From the NCBI RefSeq assembly GCF_000315915.1, contig NC_020192.1, positions 558,001 to 622,000 of the forward strand: 64,000 nt of DNA, written 5' to 3'. Both the position numbers and the translations under genes were made by a program. The notes under the pieces were generated by a model, which saw only the letters and a program-made list of their open reading frames with translations, was not told where the DNA came from and made no database searches. Of this stretch, positions 51,552 to 61,757 are shown in pieces. The stretch is from Henningerozyma blattae CBS 6284. Taxonomy: Eukaryota; Ascomycota; Saccharomycetes; Saccharomycetales; Saccharomycetaceae. Within the stretch, counting starts at the first letter, position 1. Every line of letters begins with the position of its first letter.

Positions 51552-51881
51552 TCATGCTGAGCTACTTTTTGTGGATTTCTTAATTGCTAATTCATTTTGA
51601 AATTCATCAAATTCATCGCATAATTTTTCCAAATATGTTAACTTATTTTCAATTTCATCCAATTGTTTTAATTGAATAGTTTTTATTTCACTAATATTAT
51701 TGAGTTTTGCTTGGTTCAATAAATTGTACTTATTTGTTAAGTCTTTTAGCATTTGAACTTTTTTACTACTCTTCTCTTCAAATGTAGACATAGATTTTGC
51801 AGAATCTACATTTACTTTATCTTGTATTGCTTGAATTAATAAATCAATATCCTGATTCATAGATCTATATTTATCCCCCAT
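51552..51881 (-). CDS. BLI1: BLOC-1 subunit Bli1-like
   Basis: A 109-residue coiled-coil protein. MGDKYRSMNQDIDLLIQAIQ at the start, SAKSMSTFEEKSSKK in the middle and NKLTYLEKLCDEFDEFQNELAIK near the end match S. cerevisiae Bli1 (YKL061W, 113 aa) in order and spacing. Bli1 is a subunit of the yeast BLOC-1 complex on endosomes, which recruits the Rab GAP Msb3. It is convergent with MSS1, with about 170 bp between the stops. The call uses remembered sequence features and should be checked by alignment. Confidence 0.8.
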   Translation of the reverse strand: MGDKYRSMNQDIDLLIQAIQDKVNVDSAKSMSTFEEKSSKKVQMLKDLTNKYNLLNQAKLNNISEIKTIQLKQLDEIENKLTYLEKLCDEFDEFQNELAIKKSTKSSSA

Positions 51882-52286
51882 AATATTGACAAATATACAT
51901 ATATTAATAATAACTAGTAATGGTTAGCCTTTTAATTATTAGTTAATAACTTTTCTAATAAGCTTTATTTTTAAGATTCTGAAAATAAGGTCATGTTTGC
52001 GATTAGAAAACGCAGAGGCTCAAATAAAAAAATTCAAAACGTAGAACATTCAGGTAATACTAAGTATAATAAAATAAAAAATATTCTAATACTTATATTA
52101 CGAGTATTTAAAGTAAAATAGCATTAAAAATAGTCAATATTTCTTGTATGTATGAAAACAACTCGTTATAGTAACAAACTATAATGTAAATAAAATTATA
52201 AAAAAAATCATAAGCAATCCAAAGAGAGCATTTACCATTGCTACTGTATTACATAAGGTAGTTGTTGCTAATTAATAATCCATCTA
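51882..52286. other. Intergenic, BLI1 promoter and DCW1 copy A 3' end
   Basis: AT-rich spacer between two minus-strand genes. Nothing distinct is seen. Confidence 0.5.
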
Positions 52287-53636
52287 TTACAGTGCCAACC
52301 ATGTTGTGCAAAGAAGAATTGATAGCCCAATTACACAAGTTATGATTCCAGCACCTGCCTTTGAGCCATCAGTTATATGCAAAGGCCCTAAGTTAGTAGG
52401 TGGCTTCTCAGTACCAGCAGCTCCATTACCAGTAGATGAACCACCATTTGAACTTGTGTATGGAGCTGGCATGTCTAAAGCCCTGGTATTTACTAAAAAT
52501 TCTAAGGCACCCATTTGCTCTCCAAGGCCATAATACCCATCCCATCCTATGTTAAACCAATTTAATCCGCAAGTATGACCATCTGTACCACCTGAGCATG
52601 CTTGTGCTGCAGCATATGCTGAAGTATTAATCCAATCCATAATTATATCTTTTGTAGTTGGCACTAATTGTGCAGTGACACCTAGAAAACGAGCAAAATA
52701 TGCTCTGAATGAACGTTGATCATTATCACATCTTTTACTCCCCTGGCAAGCTGCTTCATATACTATACTATTATTAAAGAATACAGCAGAACCATTCACA
52801 AATTGTTCTGTCCTTGTTAACCATTTACTGTCTTCAGTATGATTATATAAATAGGCACAACCCGATAATATTAATCCCTGATTATAAGTCCATTGAAATT
52901 GTGTTATATCTGTACAATTTGTTTCAATACTTGCTCCGTCATACACAAATTTGAAGTAGGTATCATTAGAAATTAGACCAGTCTTCTCCATCCAATCATA
53001 TACCTTAACCGCCCAATCAACATAACTTTGATTACCCGTATACCTTGCTAATCTTGCGGCCATATGGAAAAGTGCACCATTAGAAACAGAGTTCTTGTAT
53101 GAATAACCAGAGTTCCAGACAAAAATTTGCCATCTTAAACCACCATTGCAAGTGGAATCATCCCAGCGTAATGCCATGGTATTAAAGACAGCTTGTGCTA
53201 AATATAGCCACTGTGGTTTATCTGGTGGTGGATTTGTAAAGTTACGTTCTGCTGCTGACATTACGGTAATCCCCCAGAAAGCTTGATCATCATTACCCTC
53301 AGTCGTTGATTGATTCAAGGGAATATAATCGTTGCGATCACCTGTTTGATATAATAAAGCCTGCGATATAATATCATTATAAGTATCATTTTGCATAAAA
53401 TACCAATAATCTATCATACATCCCCAAGCACCACCAGCTTCCCACCAGTAGTATGGATTAGAAAACATACCAATAGTTTGACCATACTGGTCACCATTAT
53501 AATAATCCATTAATCCAACGGCAACTAACGAAGCGGCATTTTGTAATGAAGACGTGACATTTAAATTTAAATGGACTGCAGTTGAAAATGATGCTAATAT
53601 ACTGATCTGAATTATTAGATACCTAAGCCAAACCAT
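52287..53636 (-). CDS. Dcw1-type GPI-anchored GH76 cell-wall protein, copy A
   Basis: A 449-residue protein, exactly the length of S. cerevisiae Dcw1 (YKL046C). It has a signal peptide (1-20, cut before VHLNLN), the GH76 domain with PYYWWEAGGAWGCMIDYW and the catalytic Asp pair D116-D117 in EGNDDQAFWG, many N-glycosylation sequons, and a C-terminal GPI signal (SKAGAGIITCVIGLSILLC). Dcw1/Dfg5 proteins are essential as a pair and help attach GPI mannoproteins to cell-wall beta-1,6-glucan. It is the most diverged of three tandem copies at the DNA level, except for a 215-bp tract nearly identical to copy B. Confidence 0.95.
   Translation of the reverse strand: MVWLRYLIIQISILASFSTAVHLNLNVTSSLQNAASLVAVGLMDYYNGDQYGQTIGMFSNPYYWWEAGGAWGCMIDYWYFMQNDTYNDIISQALLYQTGDRNDYIPLNQSTTEGNDDQAFWGITVMSAAERNFTNPPPDKPQWLYLAQAVFNTMALRWDDSTCNGGLRWQIFVWNSGYSYKNSVSNGALFHMAARLARYTGNQSYVDWAVKVYDWMEKTGLISNDTYFKFVYDGASIETNCTDITQFQWTYNQGLILSGCAYLYNHTEDSKWLTRTEQFVNGSAVFFNNSIVYEAACQGSKRCDNDQRSFRAYFARFLGVTAQLVPTTKDIIMDWINTSAYAAAQACSGGTDGHTCGLNWFNIGWDGYYGLGEQMGALEFLVNTRALDMPAPYTSSNGGSSTGNGAAGTEKPPTNLGPLHITDGSKAGAGIITCVIGLSILLCTTWLAL
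53023..53237. repeat. Gene-conversion-like tract shared with DCW1 copy B
   Basis: These 215 bases differ from 55282-55496 at only three positions by my comparison, including synonymous sites, while flanking parts of copies A and B differ often. The corresponding tract of copy C (57623-57837) differs more, chiefly around 57739-57775. Confidence 0.8.
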
Positions 53637-54542
53637 AATTATTGCTGAATATTAACTCCAAAACTAATATACTATAAAAATTACCTTCAATTATCGAAAT
53701 AATTCCTAATTGTCTAAATATTTTAAATTATCCTAGTTTAAAAAGTAGAAATGCTGATATTATCTATTATATCTACTACTAAATCTCGAAAATTCAATCC
53801 TATTATGTGTATATTTCTAAACCCTATAAATATCTTGTATAATATTATTATTGATCTGAATGTTACTTATGTTAAAACAGGTTGGCTCTCCAACCAAAAG
53901 TAAACAAATACTACTATGAATCCAATTATAGCTTGAACAAGATATATGATTAAAAATTCCAAAGGATAAACAGTCTTTTTTCGAGAGCCAATATCCACAC
54001 TTCCAAACAACCATGAATATTTGCGGTAATTGGAAAAAAAAATGTCTTACAAGAATGTATCAACAAAGAAAAACTCAACTTTTTGGGTCATCTACAGGTA
54101 AATAGCAAGATATAATGTAGGCAGATATAGCCCTTAAATTTTCTGGTCCACAACATTTAAAGTTAAGAAGTAACAATGTGACTAAAATATATAAAGTAAG
54201 AAATGTTTATATCGATGAACATACAAAATAAAATGAATAAATAAAGGAAGTAAAGAAAAACACATCGAATGCCTGATAATGCAATGTAAAAGGGAATTCC
54301 ATTAAATAACACATAACAGTATCGAAAAAGTATGGTAATTTTTAATAGGAATGCACAGATTAAGTAAAGTTAAGTTGAATATTAAATAAGAAACAGAATA
54401 AGGCATTCACAAAAAAAAAGTTTGCCCATGAAAAAGTAAAAGAAGAATAGTAAAGACATTAAAAAAACATTTATCAGCATCCTTTTCTTATAAATAACAC
54501 TAGGAGAATATTTAGAAGTTGCAATATGAATGCGTCCTTTGT
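53637..54542. other. Intergenic between DCW1 copies A and B
   Basis: About 0.9 kb of AT-rich DNA with the copy A promoter. Unlike the other two copies I see no clear MCB or SCB box here. An imperfect inverted pair, GGCTCTC near 53885 and GAGAGCC near 53982, is present. No gene is seen. Confidence 0.5.
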
Positions 54543-55895
54543 TTAAGCAACAAGCCACATTGCACCTGTGAGAATAGAGATACTGACAATACAAGTAATG
54601 ATACTTGCCCCAGCTTTTGAGCCAGCAGTTATATGTAGAGGAGATAAATTGGTTGGATCCCTTTCAGTACCTGCGGCACCACTACCTGTAGAGGATCCAC
54701 CATTAAAGCTTGTGTAAGGTGGAGGCATATCAAGAGCTCTAGTATTAACCATAAATTCTAGAGCGGCCATTTGCTCACCTAAACCATAATAACCATCCCA
54801 GCCCTTCCAAACCCAGTCCATACCACAAGTGTGACCGTCAGTACCACCTGAACAAGCTTGAGCAGCAGCATATGCTGAGGTGTTGATCCATCTCATGATA
54901 GTGTCCCTTGTGCTAGGTATTAATTGAGCTGTAACACCTAAGAAACGTGCAAAGTAAGCCTTAAATGAACGTTGATCGTTATTACAGTTTTTATTTGGTT
55001 GACATGCAGCTTCATAAATTACATTATCCCTGAAGAAAACAACGGATCCATTTAAAAATTGTTCTGTTCTTATTAACCATTTCTCATCTTGAGTATGATT
55101 ATATAGATAAGCACAACCAGCTAATACAAGACCCTGATTATATGTCCATTGATAACGCGTTATATCGGTACAGTTAGTTTCAATATTAGCGCCATCATAA
55201 ACAAATTTATATGTTTCATACTCATCTGATATTATACCAGTACCAAACATCCAATCATAAATCTTATCTGCCCATTCGACGTAACTTTGATTACCCGTAT
55301 ACCTTGCTAATCTTGCAGCAATATGGAAAAGTGCACCATTAGAAACAGAGTTCTTGTATGAATAACCAGAGTTCCAGACAAAAATTTGCCATCTTAAACC
55401 ACCATTGCAAGTGGAATCATCCCAGCGTAATGCCATGGTGTTAAAGACAGCTTGTGCTAAATATAGCCACTGTGGTTTATCTGGTGGTGGATTTGTGAAA
55501 TTTCTTTCAGCTGCTGTAATGGCAGCAATACCCCAAAAGGCCTGATCATCATTACCTTCAGTTGTTGACTGATTTAGTGGAACATAGTCATTACGGTCAC
55601 CAGTTTGATATAGTAGAGCCTCAGTAATTAAATCATTGTAAGTATCGTTTTGCATATAATACCAATAATCGAGCAGACAGCCCCAAGCACCACCAGCTTC
55701 CCACCAATAGTATGGTTTAGCAAACATACCAATAACCTGGCCATAATCATGTCCATTATAATAGTCCATCATACCATATGCAATCAAGGAAGTTGCGTTT
55801 TGTAAGGAAGAAAAATCATCTAGATCTATTTTAAGGGCATTTGTAAATAGAGGTAAGAGAGAAATCTGAAATAATAACGAATGTATTTTTACCAT
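54543..55895 (-). CDS. Dcw1-type GPI-anchored GH76 cell-wall protein, copy B
   Basis: A 450-residue paralog of copy A with the same plan: signal peptide (MVKIHSLLFQ, cut after A20), PYYWWEAGGAWGCLLDYW, catalytic D116-D117 in EGNDDQAFWG, several N-x-S/T sites and a GPI signal (SKAGASIITCIVSISILTG). The start at 55895 matches copies A and C; an earlier start at 55955 would bury the signal peptide behind 20 extra residues. It shares near-identical DNA with copy A in the centre and with copy C towards the 3' end (for example 54721-54795 with 57061-57135). An SCB-like box lies about 455 bp upstream. Confidence 0.95.
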   Translation of the reverse strand: MVKIHSLLFQISLLPLFTNALKIDLDDFSSLQNATSLIAYGMMDYYNGHDYGQVIGMFAKPYYWWEAGGAWGCLLDYWYYMQNDTYNDLITEALLYQTGDRNDYVPLNQSTTEGNDDQAFWGIAAITAAERNFTNPPPDKPQWLYLAQAVFNTMALRWDDSTCNGGLRWQIFVWNSGYSYKNSVSNGALFHIAARLARYTGNQSYVEWADKIYDWMFGTGIISDEYETYKFVYDGANIETNCTDITRYQWTYNQGLVLAGCAYLYNHTQDEKWLIRTEQFLNGSVVFFRDNVIYEAACQPNKNCNNDQRSFKAYFARFLGVTAQLIPSTRDTIMRWINTSAYAAAQACSGGTDGHTCGMDWVWKGWDGYYGLGEQMAALEFMVNTRALDMPPPYTSFNGGSSTGSGAAGTERDPTNLSPLHITAGSKAGASIITCIVSISILTGAMWLVA

Positions 55896-56886
55896 AATTT
55901 TAAACAGAAAATTCTTATTTCTATATTTGTTTATTAAATTTTTCAAATTGTTCAAGCGATCTTAGAAATCTTTAAAAAAAATATTAAATCTTAAACCAGA
56001 TATAATGCTATATTGTATGCCTGAAATTATGAAAATAAGACAATAAATGGCACCCCTGTCAAATGTGTTTAAAGTATATAAGCTAATTCTTTTAGAGATT
56101 TCGTTTTAATGACTTTAAATCTTCAAACAACTCATAACCTATTTGGAAGAGATAATATATAGCTTAAGATTTATCCTTTCCTTTATAGTAAGTTAACAAA
56201 TGAAAAAAAAGCTTATTTTCAAAGATTTTTTCGAAATAATTTACTTACCCTTAAAATAAACAAAGGTGTCAGCGATAAGGCAAAATCCGGCAAATGACAC
56301 TAATGGCTAGGATAATTTTGCCGAAATCTAAAAAAAATCAGGGGGAAGACGCGAAAATGACTCAGTATGATTTAAAAAGAAATATAAATAAATCATACCT
56401 GTTCACAGAGTAGTTCATATAGGATATCAGAGAGAACAATATAAAACCTGATCTTCAAATATAGTGAATGATAAAAATCCGCACATGTAAGTATATAAAT
56501 AAATACATGAAAAATATATATAAAAAAACTAAGTAAAGTAGAAGCAGAGTAAAGGCCTAAGGTACAGAATAAAATTAGTAATAATAGGATAAAAGGAATA
56601 TGGTAATTATGATGTAATGCTATGAATCTAGTAAATAAAAAAACATCCATAAAAATTGAGAAAAGTAACGTCATGAAAAAAAGAAAATCAAATAAATATC
56701 AAAATTGAAACCTAAAAAAACAATTGAGTAAGATATCGAGCTCAAGAGGTAATAAAAAATAGCACGTAACAACAAAAAATCAAATATTCTTCCTTTTTAA
56801 TAAAATACATCCTTAAAGTGAAAATAAGTGTTATTAGTGGTAGTAAAAGAAATAAGCACCACATATATGCTTATATATTCTTCTAA
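55896..56886. other. Intergenic between DCW1 copies B and C
   Basis: About 1 kb of AT-rich DNA with the copy B promoter, including ACGCGAAA (56349-56356) and TGACTCA (56358-56364). No gene is seen; a 93-codon minus-strand frame near 56400-56670 is AT-driven and has no coding look. Confidence 0.5.
56349..56364. promoter_or_regulatory. SCB/MCB-like box and TGACTCA upstream of DCW1 copy B
   Basis: ACGCGAAA contains CGCGAAA, which fits the SBF consensus CRCGAAA. It is followed two bases later by TGACTCA, a Gcn4-type core. Both lie about 455-470 bp upstream of copy B. Function is inferred only. Confidence 0.45.
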
Positions 56887-58236
56887 TTAAACAACCAGCC
56901 ACATAGAACATGCAAGAATAGAAATACCAACTACACACGTAATGATACCAGCACCAGCTTTTGAACCGGCAGTAATGTTCAAGGGACCCAAATTTGTTGG
57001 CTTTTGTTCGGTACCAGCAGCGCCACTACCTGTAGAGGAACCACCATTAGAACTTGTGTAAGGTGGAGGCAAATCAAGAGCTCTAGTATTAACCATAAAT
57101 TCTAGAGCGGCCATTTGCTCACCTAAACCATAATAACCATCCCAACCATTCCAGTTCCAATCCATACCACAAGTGTGACCGTCAGTACCACCTGAACAAG
57201 CTTGAGCAGCAGCATATGCTGAAGTATCGATCCATTGCATGATAGTGTCCCTTGTGCTTGGTAACAATTGAGCTGTAACACCTAAGAAACGTGCAAAGTA
57301 AGCTTTAAATGAACGTTGATCGTTATTACAGTTTTTATTTGGTTGACATGCAGCTTCATAAATTACACTATTATTGAAAAAAACACCAGACCCATTTAAA
57401 AATTGATTTGTTCTTATTAACCATTTCTCATCTTGAGTAAAGTTATATAGATAAGCACAACCAGCCAGTAAAAGACCTTGATTATATGTCCATTGATATG
57501 GAGTAATATCTGTACAATTAGTTTCAATATTAACACCATCATGAACGAACTTATAGGTAGTACCATTGGAAATTAGTCCAGTTCCCAACATCCAATCATA
57601 AACTTTTTCAGACCAATCCACATAACTTTGATTACCCGTATACCTTGCTAATCTTGCAGCAATATGGAAAAGTGCACCATTAGAAACAGAGTTCTTGTAT
57701 GAATAACCAGAGTTCCAGACAAAAATTTGCCATCTTAAGCCACCGTTACAAGTATCACTATCCCAACGTAATGCCATGGTGTTAAAGACAGCTTGTGCTA
57801 AATATAGCCACTGTGGTTTATCTGGTGGTGGATTTGTGAAATTTCTTTCAGCTGCTGTAATGGCAGCAATACCCCAAAAGGCTTGATCATCATTACCTTC
57901 AGTAGTGGATTGATTTAGTGGAATATAATCATTATCGTCACCAGTTTGATATTGTAAAGCTTCGTAAATCACATCGTTATAAGTATCGTTTTGCATATAA
58001 TACCAATAATCCAACATACAACCCCAAGCACCACCAGCTTCCCACCAATAGTATGGATCAGAAAACATACCAATAGTTTGACCATACTGGTTACCATTAT
58101 AATAATCCATTAACCCATATGCAACTAAAGCGGCTGCATTATCTAAAGATGAAGAATCGTTCAGATTTAGCGAAACTGCATTAGTGATGGTGGTAATTAC
58201 TGATATCTTCAGCAATAGCGAATGAAAGGTGACCAT
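56887..58236 (-). CDS. DCW1: Dcw1-type GPI-anchored GH76 cell-wall protein, copy C
   Basis: A 449-residue copy with signal peptide (1-20, cut before VSLNLN), PYYWWEAGGAWGCMLDYWYY, catalytic D116-D117 in EGNDDQAFWG and a GPI signal (SKAGAGIITCVVGISILACS). By eye its protein is the closest of the three to remembered S. cerevisiae Dcw1, for example DDNDYIPLNQSTTEGNDD. It is likely the parent-like member of the array. Its promoter carries two MCB boxes. All three copies keep catalytic and anchoring features, so none looks like a pseudogene. Confidence 0.95.
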   Translation of the reverse strand: MVTFHSLLLKISVITTITNAVSLNLNDSSSLDNAAALVAYGLMDYYNGNQYGQTIGMFSDPYYWWEAGGAWGCMLDYWYYMQNDTYNDVIYEALQYQTGDDNDYIPLNQSTTEGNDDQAFWGIAAITAAERNFTNPPPDKPQWLYLAQAVFNTMALRWDSDTCNGGLRWQIFVWNSGYSYKNSVSNGALFHIAARLARYTGNQSYVDWSEKVYDWMLGTGLISNGTTYKFVHDGVNIETNCTDITPYQWTYNQGLLLAGCAYLYNFTQDEKWLIRTNQFLNGSGVFFNNSVIYEAACQPNKNCNNDQRSFKAYFARFLGVTAQLLPSTRDTIMQWIDTSAYAAAQACSGGTDGHTCGMDWNWNGWDGYYGLGEQMAALEFMVNTRALDLPPPYTSSNGGSSTGSGAAGTEQKPTNLGPLNITAGSKAGAGIITCVVGISILACSMWLVV

Positions 58237-58785
58237 CTTATTAATAGTAGAATAATATTTCCTATAAATGATCTTGTTAAACTCTTTTGATGCTTATAAA
58301 TCAGATGGGTATAGTTCGGATCTAAATATTTTTGAACTCTTGCTTATATATTCTTGAATGTGCTGTTCTATAGTAGAATGCAATTAATCCCTTTTCTGAA
58401 TGTGTAAACAAACCAAATATGGATCAAGCCTGGTCAATATATAATATCCTTATTTATTTTTTTGCAACTTCTTGTTACTTTAGCAAATTCCACGGTTTTT
58501 CACTTTTCCTTTTATCTATGTTTATTTCCTGGTTTGAGGCTTTGCCTGGTAAATAATAAATGGAAAATGAAACGGAAAATTGGCGGATTCGTTACCCGGG
58601 GTATTAGTTTTTTTCAACGTTGTCTTAAAGAGTGAAAAGATTATTATACATATAATGGCAATGGCCAAAAATTTATAGTACTTATCATTGATACAGCGCT
58701 ATGGAATAACATGCAAAGTTACCTAGCTTTGACTTTATGGGGATATTAAGCTATTTTTTTAAGAGAAGATGACTATACGAGAGAA

Positions 58786-58809
58786 ACGCGTGAAGAGATA
58801 ATAACGCGT
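58786..58809. promoter_or_regulatory. Pair of MCB boxes upstream of DCW1 copy C
   Basis: ACGCGT at 58786-58791 and again at 58804-58809, both perfect MBF sites, about 550-570 bp before the copy C ATG. The other flanking gene (UBC7) ends here, so they can only serve copy C. G1/S control of a cell-wall gene would be reasonable. Confidence 0.5.
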
Positions 58810-59042
58810 AACTCCGGAGAAATCGTCAAATAGGAATCTGCTTTCCTGATAATGACTAAGTTGCAAAAGTAACAGTATAATAACATGAACTAAGAGTGTA
58901 ATAAGTTACTTCTAAGCCTGAGACAAACAATATATAATTTTGGAAAGATTTTTCTTTTTCTCTTAGTACATGAATCAAATCATAATTATCATTAATGCTA
59001 GAATTGTGATATGTACTGTTCCTACTCAACAGTGCATTTCGC

Positions 59043-59062
59043 ATATATATATATATATATAT
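59043..59062. repeat. (AT)n microsatellite
   Basis: About ten uninterrupted AT units in the spacer between DCW1 copy C and UBC7. Confidence 0.95.
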
Positions 59063-59204
59063 GTATAATACTGTACATAAAATCTATATACGTATACTTA
59101 TATCTATAGACTAATCAAAGGAGGGAGAGGGGTATCCATACTAAGCGATTAGAAATCACATACAGACGGTCCAGTTGCTTGTTTTTCTTTTCAATTTTTC
59201 ATTA

Positions 59205-59702
59205 TCAAAATCCTAATGATTTTAAAACATCTCTTTTAACCTTTTTATTAAAGTCATCCCTGTGATCTCTCCATAGAATGCAAGCGTCGATATTCGCACC
59301 ACTTTCTACATTTGGCTCACTTAGCATACTGACAACACTTAATAAAATTTTCTCGACACTTTGTACAGGAGACCAACGCTCTTCTGGTAATTCATACATG
59401 TTTGGATCACTACCTGGAGCATGTAAAATAGATATACAAACTTCCCCATTTGGATAAACGTTTGGATGTAAAATTGATGGGGTGAATGTAAGTGTTGGTG
59501 GTGATAATGGATAATCAGTTGGGAATTGTAACTGACAATTAAATAAACCGCCTGCATATGGTGTGTCTGGTGGCCCAGCAACAAGACAATCCCAAGTAAA
59601 TAGATCGCTTTCAGTTTTAGGAGCAGCAATTATTCCAGGAGGTGGATCACGGGTTAATTGCTGTAATTCCTTTAATAGACGCTTCTGAGCTGTGCGAGAC
59701 AT
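59205..59702 (-). CDS. UBC7: Ubiquitin-conjugating enzyme Ubc7
   Basis: A 165-residue E2. The active site is C89 in [15 protein letters not shown], and the class-specific acidic insertion [27 protein letters not shown] that defines Ubc7/UBE2G2 follows. Length equals S. cerevisiae Ubc7 (YMR022W). It has no membrane anchor and is expected to be recruited to the ER by Cue1. It works with Hrd1 and Doa10 in ER-associated degradation. In S. cerevisiae it is next to MSS1; here the DCW1 array and BLI1 lie between them. Confidence 0.97.
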   Translation of the reverse strand: MSRTAQKRLLKELQQLTRDPPPGIIAAPKTESDLFTWDCLVAGPPDTPYAGGLFNCQLQFPTDYPLSPPTLTFTPSILHPNVYPNGEVCISILHAPGSDPNMYELPEERWSPVQSVEKILLSVVSMLSEPNVESGANIDACILWRDHRDDFNKKVKRDVLKSLGF

Positions 59703-60608
59703 TTGAGTATTTTGTTATAAGATATGATTAAAACCTTTGTTTATTTTATTAGAGATTTTTAGAACTAATATTAAGGTAAGTTTAGTTATCCAAAGTTTTG
59801 TATAAAAGAATATTGTTATGCTTGTTGGTCTTTTTTACAGAATTTCGGATAAATGATTTCACAGTATTTGTCCGAGCGACAATTGCCAAAGTAAAGAGCG
59901 TCACAAATATACATCCATTATGCTTTCACAGTTAAACTACTTATATTTAAAGAAAAAATTTGGCACATACTTGATTATACTTTTTCTGTATTATTGTTAG
60001 TCCAAGAATTGGAAATATCCTACTCAATATTATTTATAACGAGTACATAATCTTGTTGATCCAGGGGACTTTTCTAATATTCTAAAGAACTACGTACATA
60101 TGGAAGGCTAAACTTGATATTTTGAAAGATTAAAAATTCTTAAAAGTACATAATAAAAATAATAATGAAATGACATACTTTGTTAAGTAAATTTAGACAC
60201 AAAAATACAAAAAACCATTTTGTCTAAAGTACAGAAGAATATTCTATATATATCTTTTGGAATTATTTTTAAGAATATTCACGAAAGACGGACAAAAGCA
60301 ATTAAATAAAGGAAGTATTAAGGATTTTTAAAATTAACCCATTAAATTCCTACCACAATAGTAAAATTAAAGAAAAAAAGAATAAAGGTAGTTTATCTAT
60401 GCTTAAAATTAAAAATTAATCCACAAATTTTTGACTTATATTTTAATATTTCTGAAGTATAAAAGACTTCATATATTTTTTATTTTAATAAATTTTTTAA
60501 TTAATTTTGTTTCTTTATACTCCTAATTTTTCAAACTATATTCTAATAAGGTTCCCAATTTTTTTTTTTTAGTAGCAAATTAAACAGGATAAGAAAAGCA
60601 AAATAAAT
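59703..60608. other. Divergent intergenic region, UBC7 to the gene at 60609
   Basis: 0.9 kb of AT-rich DNA with the promoters of two divergent genes. No RNA, repeat or strong motif is seen. Confidence 0.5.
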
Positions 60609-60953
60609 ATGACTAACAATTATACATATATAAGTAAAAGAAATAATAAAAATGTTAGTTCATTAGAAAGGTGTAATGAAGCCCCAAATCTCAATTCAAT
60701 ACTATGTCTATTGGATAATCCAATAGATATTGAATTATTGCCAGGCACTGTAAAAGGTTGTAATGGGAGTTATTTCAAAATATCAATAAAGATTGTTAGC
60801 TCTACGGCACTTGATCGTCCTGTCAGAGAATATGTGGAACAATTTTTATTTTTTACCGGTTATAAATTAGTAATGCTAGATTCAAACACCCTACGAGGTG
60901 TGGTGAAACTTATTGACGAAGGTCCACCACGTTATGTAAGGAAATTGCATTAA
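60609..60953 (+). CDS. Small uncharacterised protein (114 aa)
   Basis: A 114-residue protein I do not recognise. After a polar start (MTNNYTYISKRNNKN) it looks like a compact alpha/beta domain: LNSILCLLDNPIDIELLPGTVKG, YFKISIKIVSS, a helix VREYVEQFLFFTG, then strands YKLVMLDSNTLRGVVKLIDEG and a conserved-looking end PPRYVRKLH. There is no signal peptide or membrane span. The fold-like pattern and balanced composition, unlike random AT-rich frames, support a real gene. It is divergent from UBC7 and convergent with KAR5. Confidence 0.6.
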   Translation: MTNNYTYISKRNNKNVSSLERCNEAPNLNSILCLLDNPIDIELLPGTVKGCNGSYFKISIKIVSSTALDRPVREYVEQFLFFTGYKLVMLDSNTLRGVVKLIDEGPPRYVRKLH

Positions 60954-61757
60954 GACCTCTAGACTAATTACACCCCCCCATATTCTTTGAGGTTTGTCGT
61001 TTTTGTTATATATATAATGGCACAATTATTCTTTCATTTCAAGTAAATAAAACTTTGTAGATAAATATCCGGTTACAAATATTTATAGCTTTTATATAGT
61101 TTTACGGCCATTAATTTTAAGTGATTTTTTTTTGTTTCCATGGAAATTTTTAGTTCGCAGATTTTGTGTAACCGCCTATAATTTTCTGCAATATCAAACA
61201 ATTTTAATGCTTTTAACTGAGAACTTAAAAATATTATGTCTTGACTCTATATTAAGTTCTGATTTTCAAAAAAATCAGAATTTTTATATTTGTTACATTG
61301 TTTTCTTTTGCAAGAATTTATAATGGTATGAGTATTATAACACAATTGGTATCTGACATTACAGCATCTTAGAAAAATAACCACTAGGATTTATAGCGGT
61401 AATAAAGTAAAGAGTGTAAATTACTAGTTCAAGATTTTTTTGGACAAAATAATACCTAGATAATAGTTTAGTGGAATCTATAAGTCGATATTTAGGGATT
61501 AGTCTAATAGTTTACTTCTGAAACAGTATATATCATGCTAATAGATACTAATTGCAAATATATATGTATATATATATATATATGTAGTAAACTTAAGTCT
61601 TAACAAATTACTTCAGGCCATTTTTGTAAAAGCTATAGCAGATATTTTATACACAAATAAGAGATACATGGGCTAGTAAAATGTAAGACACACACACACA
61701 CACACAAACAAAAAAAAAAAAGTATAGTAAACTATATGAATTACTAAGTATATTGTA
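60954..61757. other. Intergenic, gene at 60609 to KAR5
   Basis: 0.8 kb between convergent genes. AT-rich, with a (TA)n run near 61568-61583, an (AC)9 run and a poly-A tract (61688-61720). A 63-codon plus-strand frame at 61132 has no coding look. Confidence 0.55.
61688..61706. repeat. (AC)n microsatellite
   Basis: About nine AC units followed closely by an A-rich tract, in the spacer just past the KAR5 stop. Confidence 0.95.

Larger units (their letters stand above)
58237..59204. other. Intergenic, DCW1 copy C promoter and UBC7 3' end
   Basis: Region upstream of DCW1 copy C and downstream of UBC7. It contains two MCB boxes (58786-58809) and an (AT)n run (59043-59062). No gene is seen. Confidence 0.55.

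Noticed and set aside
56393..56674. 93-codon minus-strand frame between DCW1 copies B and C, very hydrophobic.
   Set aside because: Hydrophobicity comes from T-rich codons in AT-rich spacer; no start context, no conservation expected.
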